The notes beneath the pieces were generated by a model, which had not been told where the DNA came from, searched no databases, and worked only from the letters and a program-made list of their open reading frames with translations. A stretch of 54,403 nt of DNA, taken from positions 75,322 to 129,724 of the forward strand of contig NZ_CAADHO010000013.1 in the NCBI RefSeq assembly GCF_900699765.1. The letters are read 5' to 3'. Positions 51,028 through 54,403 of this stretch are shown piece after piece. The stretch's first letter is position 1, and each line of letters starts with the position of its first letter. This DNA is from Desulfoluna butyratoxydans. GTDB lineage: Bacteria; Desulfobacterota; Desulfobacteria; Desulfobacterales; Desulfolunaceae. The position numbers were made by a program, and so were the translations under genes.

Positions 51028-51498
51028 TTACGGAATCTTTATAGCCGTCACAATAAGGCTACTGGTAAAGCTATAGCCGTACCCATATCCATAGCCACCA
51101 TAACCGTTATCTTGGTTTCCACCTGATTTAGTCCTATATTTAAAATCGTATGATCCTGATGTTATTGGTGTTACTGAAACAATTCCATAACCTTCCTGAT
51201 TTAGGGTGCTTATAGCTTCTGACAAATCATTGGCCAATCTCTCGCTGTCAATACGGCAATCTGACCAACCCGTTTGCTCCCATTTAGTTTCTTTGCGTGT
51301 AATGTCTTTTTCTCCACCAAAGAACCCTTTCTTTTTTTCACCAGTTGGCACGTTAACCGTTATATTTTTCCCTACGGGCTCAAAAAAAGCTGGTACGTGA
51401 ACTACTTTATTCAATCTATTCTCCTTTACTCGAATAACGCAACGCTCTGAGGTGTCAAATGGTGGCGCGAAGATCTTGCGCGTCTTATTGACGTCCAT
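51028..51498 (-). CDS. Unrecognised protein with Gly-Tyr repeat tail
   Basis: 156 residues without a signal peptide. The N-terminal half is basic and Val/Ile-rich (KNITVNVPTGEKKKGFFGGEKD). A helix with DSERLANDLSEAISTLNQEGYGIVS follows, then GYDF-type strands. Near the C-terminus is a Gly-Tyr run (GYGGYGYGYGYS) leading into SLIVTAIKIP. The helix plus beta layout recalls small proteins that bind heterologous membranes, but I cannot name a family. A stem-loop follows its stop codon, which supports a real transcript. Start at ATG 51498. Confidence 0.55.
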   Translation of the reverse strand: MDVNKTRKIFAPPFDTSERCVIRVKENRLNKVVHVPAFFEPVGKNITVNVPTGEKKKGFFGGEKDITRKETKWEQTGWSDCRIDSERLANDLSEAISTLNQEGYGIVSVTPITSGSYDFKYRTKSGGNQDNGYGGYGYGYGYSFTSSLIVTAIKIP

Positions 51499-51915
51499 TG
51501 CAGCGTGTTGATGCGCTTAATATCTTAATACCCCTAAGTTAAAAGACTTTGCTTTCAATACTTATATTTTTGGGGCAGTCGAACAGTTTTTTACCACGGT
51601 CCTGCACTCCAAAATCGTGTTTTAAGTCATACTCCTGATATTTCAATTTTTCAATTTGAAATACTGGTTAATCTCTGAGAGGGAACGTTGAGGGGAAAAA
51701 TGGCTCGCGTCTTGACATTGGACAGAATTATCCCGCTAAGGGATAAAAGCTATCATATATAATCTTTCGTTATTTAGTCGGAATGTCAGATGGTAAAACG
51801 CCCTGGGAAAGGCAATCTGCTAAGGGGCATGCCATAAAGATGCCTTTGGATAGAGTTAAGGTGGAAACCCGATCCAAAAGTTACATGGATATTCTTGATT
51901 TCGATCCCTTTTTCT
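51499..51915. other. AT-rich intergenic region
   Basis: About 420 bp between two leftward orphan genes. No gene, repeat or strong hairpin recognised. Confidence 0.5.
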
Positions 51916-52299
51916 TTAATCCCACCAATTGAATAATCCTTCACCCAAGGTTTTCGGCTTCCAGCGTTTGATATCGTAGTTATGCAGATATGGCCTGCTT
52001 GAGAATGGACCATCAAGTTCCTTTTTTTCCAATACCTCGATACCATAGCTTTCACGGAGACTGCTTGCCAGGCCAGAATGATCCGTGAATTCGAGCCCCC
52101 ATGTCATGGGGTGGAACGTCTTAGCAAATGCCCAATCATCATTGATTGAGCACAACACAAATAGTGTAAGGCCATGTGGATGACTTAGTTGACACGCGTG
52201 GAAGTTGGGGGTGATGCTGGCCTTATGGAATGTGCCAACTGTCATGCCCTGCGCTTGGGTAATGCTGTAAATAACCTTTTTAAAGTTCGGCATGTTCAT
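51916..52299 (-). CDS. Unrecognised protein
   Basis: 127 residues with a mixed alpha/beta pattern: FKKVIYSITQAQG, HPHGLTLFVLCSINDDWAFAKTF, TWGLEFTDHSGLASSLRESYG and a C-terminal WKPKTLGEGLFNWWD. No signal peptide, membrane helix or known motif. Such sequences in accessory regions include immunity proteins, but there is no toxin gene beside it. The ribosome-binding site is weak. It is real only if codon bias holds, since the composition is AT-rich like its surroundings. Confidence 0.45.
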   Translation of the reverse strand: MNMPNFKKVIYSITQAQGMTVGTFHKASITPNFHACQLSHPHGLTLFVLCSINDDWAFAKTFHPMTWGLEFTDHSGLASSLRESYGIEVLEKKELDGPFSSRPYLHNYDIKRWKPKTLGEGLFNWWD

Positions 52300-52330
52300 G
52301 ATGGTTAGCTGATAATACTGGAATTCACCG

Positions 52331-53045
52331 GGTGTGCGACGAGGACCGACAACGGTGAATAGGTTAAACTGTTTGAGAGCCGGAATCGCTTGGAAGCGCC
52401 CAGCTGTATGCCTGTCCGGTGCAATGACTTGTGTACGTCCGGCATGGGGACAATTTTATGCGGTGATCCGGAAGTTTAACCCGGAAGTCCTCTGTGCGTG
52501 AATCATTCTGATCAAACAACGGTTTAGCATAAGCACTAGTCTAAGGCAAGGGAGGCGTCGTGTGGTTCTGTCTGGAGGAGATGGAGAAGAGCGGAATTAC
52601 GAGCATCAGTGAGAATGGCCGGAGGGAGTGGTCACTCTATGGCAAATTTACGAGCCGACGGACAGACAAACCGACAGGAGTCAGGGGGGCGTATTGATTC
52701 AAGCTCGAAGGGTGGGAAGCAGGGCGTTCAGAGTCACCAGCTTACAAGAGCAAGTCTCTGGATGAGTCAGCACAACATGACGAAGTCCAGGATTCGAAGA
52801 GATATGGTAAATGCTGCGGTTGTGGAAAGAAAGATCGCGTTCTTATCCCCCTCAAGGGGCACTCAAAAGAGTTCGGGAAGGCCTGTTCGACTTTGCGGTC
52901 AGATAGCAGCGCAGGATGTGGCAACACAGTCAGTGTTCGAGCAGGAGTCAGCAGAGGCCATGGTAGGTGTAGGACCGCTTCATGGACGGAGTTCCGTTTG
53001 GAAACGAGCCGTGAGACACCCCGAGGTAATCGCTGAATGTTTCAG
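52331..53045 (+). other. Possible group II intron 5' fragment
   Basis: The stretch begins GTGTGCGACGAGGACCG, like the GUGYG 5' end of bacterial group II introns. It continues for some 700 bp as structured, GC-richer sequence with many short complementary arms and no credible gene. No reverse-transcriptase domain follows, and I find no domain V, so it would be a truncated copy. A frame with CCGCGKKDRVLIPL on this strand is probably accidental. It ends next to the dgkA stop. Confidence 0.25.
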
Positions 53046-53051
53046 AAGACC

Positions 53052-53432
53052 CTACATATGCCCAACAACCTCAACAATTTCTACAACCAATACAAGTAGC
53101 CAAGCAAAAATAGCCAAGCCAGTAGCTGCTGCTGCGATATCTTTGATGATCCCGATTTTGTCATGATACTCGGGATGGATGAAGTCACAAATGGCTTCTA
53201 TACTGGTATTGAACATCTCAGCACTCAACATAAATACCGTAGCCAATACAATAATAGACGCATCTAAGGCACCATTGTAAATCACAACAGGTATTAAAAT
53301 GACAACCGAAATCATAAACTTGTGCAAAACAGAAAAATCAGATGCAGAATAACGCAAACCTTGCATAATCACCCTGAACTTACGAAGAGGATTATATCCC
53401 TCCTCCCCTGTGCCTAACAGCTTATTTTTCAT
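53052..53432 (-). CDS. dgkA: Diacylglycerol kinase (DgkA family)
   Basis: 126 residues with three membrane helices, the usual size. The DgkA signature is clear: MLSAEMFNTSIEAICDFI followed by KIGIIKDIAAAATGLAIFAWLL. The family norm ends KDxxAGAV; here it is KDIAAAATGLA. It phosphorylates diacylglycerol, or undecaprenol in Gram-positive relatives, in the inner membrane. ATG 53432 overlaps the PAP2 stop by four bases (ATGA), so the two are coupled; GGGGG lies 7 nt upstream. Together they handle lipid phosphate turnover, kinase against phosphatase. Confidence 0.92.
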   Translation of the reverse strand: MKNKLLGTGEEGYNPLRKFRVIMQGLRYSASDFSVLHKFMISVVILIPVVIYNGALDASIIVLATVFMLSAEMFNTSIEAICDFIHPEYHDKIGIIKDIAAAATGLAIFAWLLVLVVEIVEVVGHM

Positions 53433-54031
53433 CTGAGAACCCCCGAGTTTATGAGATATATAACGATGCCAGTCCATATTGATGCTACCAATACGCCTGC
53501 TATCACATCACTGGGGAAATGAACTTGAAGATACATCCTGGAGATCCCAACCATGACAGCAAAGCTTAAAAACAGTGATGCGAAAGACGTTTTAAAAGAG
53601 GTATCCAGTGAGTAAACTAATAGTGACAACATCAATGCAAAGGCAAAAGCCTGTGTCGTATGCGCACTTGGATATGAAGAATCATAAGGCATAGTCGTCA
53701 TGTTTTCAAATAGTTCAGGTCTTGGCCGCTCTATGAGGGACTTCATGATATAAGTCGTGGATACTGCGCCTATAAAGCCTATATTGAACACAATGGCAGC
53801 CATGCGATAACCATAGAATATCAACCCTGTTGTTATGCCAGCCACTGTGGGCAACAACATCCAAAGTGATCCAAGACAAGTAATAAGAATAAAAAACGAG
53901 TTTAGAGTCAAACTTTCTATAGAGTCAAACCATGCAAGAATCTTTTCATCAAATCCTGTAGTAATATTTTTATTTACTATAATTGTGAGTATAATTAAAA
54001 AAATCACGTTTATAATAATAAAAAAATGCAT
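53429..54031 (-). CDS. PAP2-family lipid phosphatase
   Basis: 200 residues with six predicted helices. The three phosphatase motifs are present: KSLIERPRP, YPSAHTTQA (PSAH instead of PSGH) and SRMYLQVHFPSDVIAG. It removes phosphate from a membrane lipid such as undecaprenyl pyrophosphate or phosphatidic acid. ATG 54031 has AAGG 6 nt upstream; a longer frame reaches into the neighbouring IS200/IS605-like hairpin and is not credible. Its stop overlaps dgkA by 4 nt. AT-rich, unlike the left part of the window. Confidence 0.92.
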   Translation of the reverse strand: MHFFIIINVIFLIILTIIVNKNITTGFDEKILAWFDSIESLTLNSFFILITCLGSLWMLLPTVAGITTGLIFYGYRMAAIVFNIGFIGAVSTTYIMKSLIERPRPELFENMTTMPYDSSYPSAHTTQAFAFALMLSLLVYSLDTSFKTSFASLFLSFAVMVGISRMYLQVHFPSDVIAGVLVASIWTGIVIYLINSGVLR

Positions 54032-54044
54032 TTTATACCTTTGT

Positions 54045-54110
54045 GCATACCCCACCGACTGAAGTCGGTGGCTTAGGGTTGCAACCATCCGGACCACTAC
54101 AGGCACTACG
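54045..54110 (-). mobile_element. IS200/IS605-like end hairpin, probable remnant
   Basis: CCACCGACT (54052-54060) pairs with AGTCGGTGG (54063-54071) over 9 bp. On the minus strand the flanking sequence reads GGTTGCAACCCTAAG before it. This matches the style of the right ends of IS200/IS605-family elements (and of the tnpB-associated guide RNA). No tnpA or tnpB gene remains in the window. It lies directly upstream of the PAP2 gene. Confidence 0.45.
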
Positions 54111-54360
54111 TAACATGAAAATCATCGTCCGGTTCAGCTGGCGTCTGATGCTTGACGTACACCTGGGCGTGGTTTTGGTTGATTGAAACCTTCGTAGATC
54201 AGGCTGAGAGTGCCGTCGGTGTTGCCCAGGACCGGTTCAATGGTGACATACGTCTGCTATTTCAGAATATAATCTTGTCTTGGGGTATCCCCCTGTGTCA
54301 GGGTAGTTGTCGCCTCGTATGAAATTGTATAAAACAAAGCGAGGCGGATTTGGAAAAGTT
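54072..54360. other. Mobile-element flank
   Basis: About 290 bp with no intact gene. A minus-strand stretch near 54180-54250 reads VTIEPVLGNTDGTLSLIYEGF and then meets a stop, perhaps a gene fragment. From about 54273 the sequence looks like the left end of the next element. Confidence 0.35.
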
Positions 54361-54403
54361 ATGAATCACTATTCCCCAGCATACAAGGCAGAGCTCATTC
54401 AAC
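54361..54403 (+). CDS. Start of a transposase (IS3-type OrfA-like), cut by the window end
   Basis: ATG at 54361 with GGAAAAG 4 nt upstream. The visible residues MNHYSPAYKAELIQ match the usual beginning of IS3-type OrfA proteins (YSPEFKAxxVQ), whose Helix-turn-helix would follow outside the window. Too short to be sure. Confidence 0.5.
   Translation, partial: MNHYSPAYKAELIQ

Overview
The window is a chromosomal segment of a Gram-negative bacterium. It encodes a tripartite RND pump, an Omp85/TamB pair, many lipobox proteins, a sigma-54 activator whose second PAS domain carries a CPWC motif, and a butyryl/4-hydroxybutyrate-type CoA-transferase. This mix fits a Desulfobacterota (deltaproteobacterial, probably marine and anaerobic) host. 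That placement is an inference from gene content, because there is no rRNA gene here. No tRNA, rRNA or CRISPR array was found.

Layout. 1-850: tandem repeats (three 218-bp units, two heptamer arrays and a long hairpin). 831-7483 (minus): a TetR regulator with two operator-like sites, then adaptor, RND permease and TolC. 7626-14731 (minus): an Omp85 barrel protein with many POTRA domains, and TamB. 15171-18646 (plus): a PAS-PAS-AAA+-Fis activator, tandem inverted repeats, a consensus -24/-12 promoter, a CoA-transferase and a strong terminator. 18675-20918 (minus): U32 peptidase. 21459-23908 (plus): AI-2E-family permease and ChrA. 24197-32483 (minus): DUF3592, hydrolase plus cyclase, a gingipain-type protease, DUF1294, a TGS1-like methyltransferase and a three-S1-domain protein. 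These genes are separated by small non-coding elements. 32777-35355 (minus): LPP20 and CsgG-like lipoproteins. 37173-42058 (minus): sulfatase, outer-membrane channel, Asp-nucleophile hydrolase and a double-DUF302 lipoprotein, probably one catabolic operon. 42871-47450 (minus): mostly unrecognised envelope proteins, including a paralogous pair sharing one N-terminal domain. From about 47.5 kb the sequence turns AT-rich and accessory. It holds an IS4-family element inside a GNAT gene, orphan ORFs, a possible intron fragment, a PAP2/DgkA pair, an IS200/IS605-like hairpin and the start of another transposase.

Most notable observations. (1) A family of miniature elements: two intact copies (211 and 255 bp) each have 14-bp terminal inverted repeats GTAACTATTCAG(C/T)T and perfect 8-bp target duplications, and decayed modular relatives lie in four other gaps. 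No transposase for them is present. (2) A complete sigma-54 circuit (activator, operators, promoter, target) around the CoA-transferase. (3) A 1399-bp IS4-family element with 9-bp target duplications that splits a GNAT gene; its own transposase has TGA in place of a conserved Trp codon. (4) A sulfatase with GKWDLG in place of GKWHLG, in an operon with a hydrolase whose nucleophile is Asp and whose oxyanion motif is altered.
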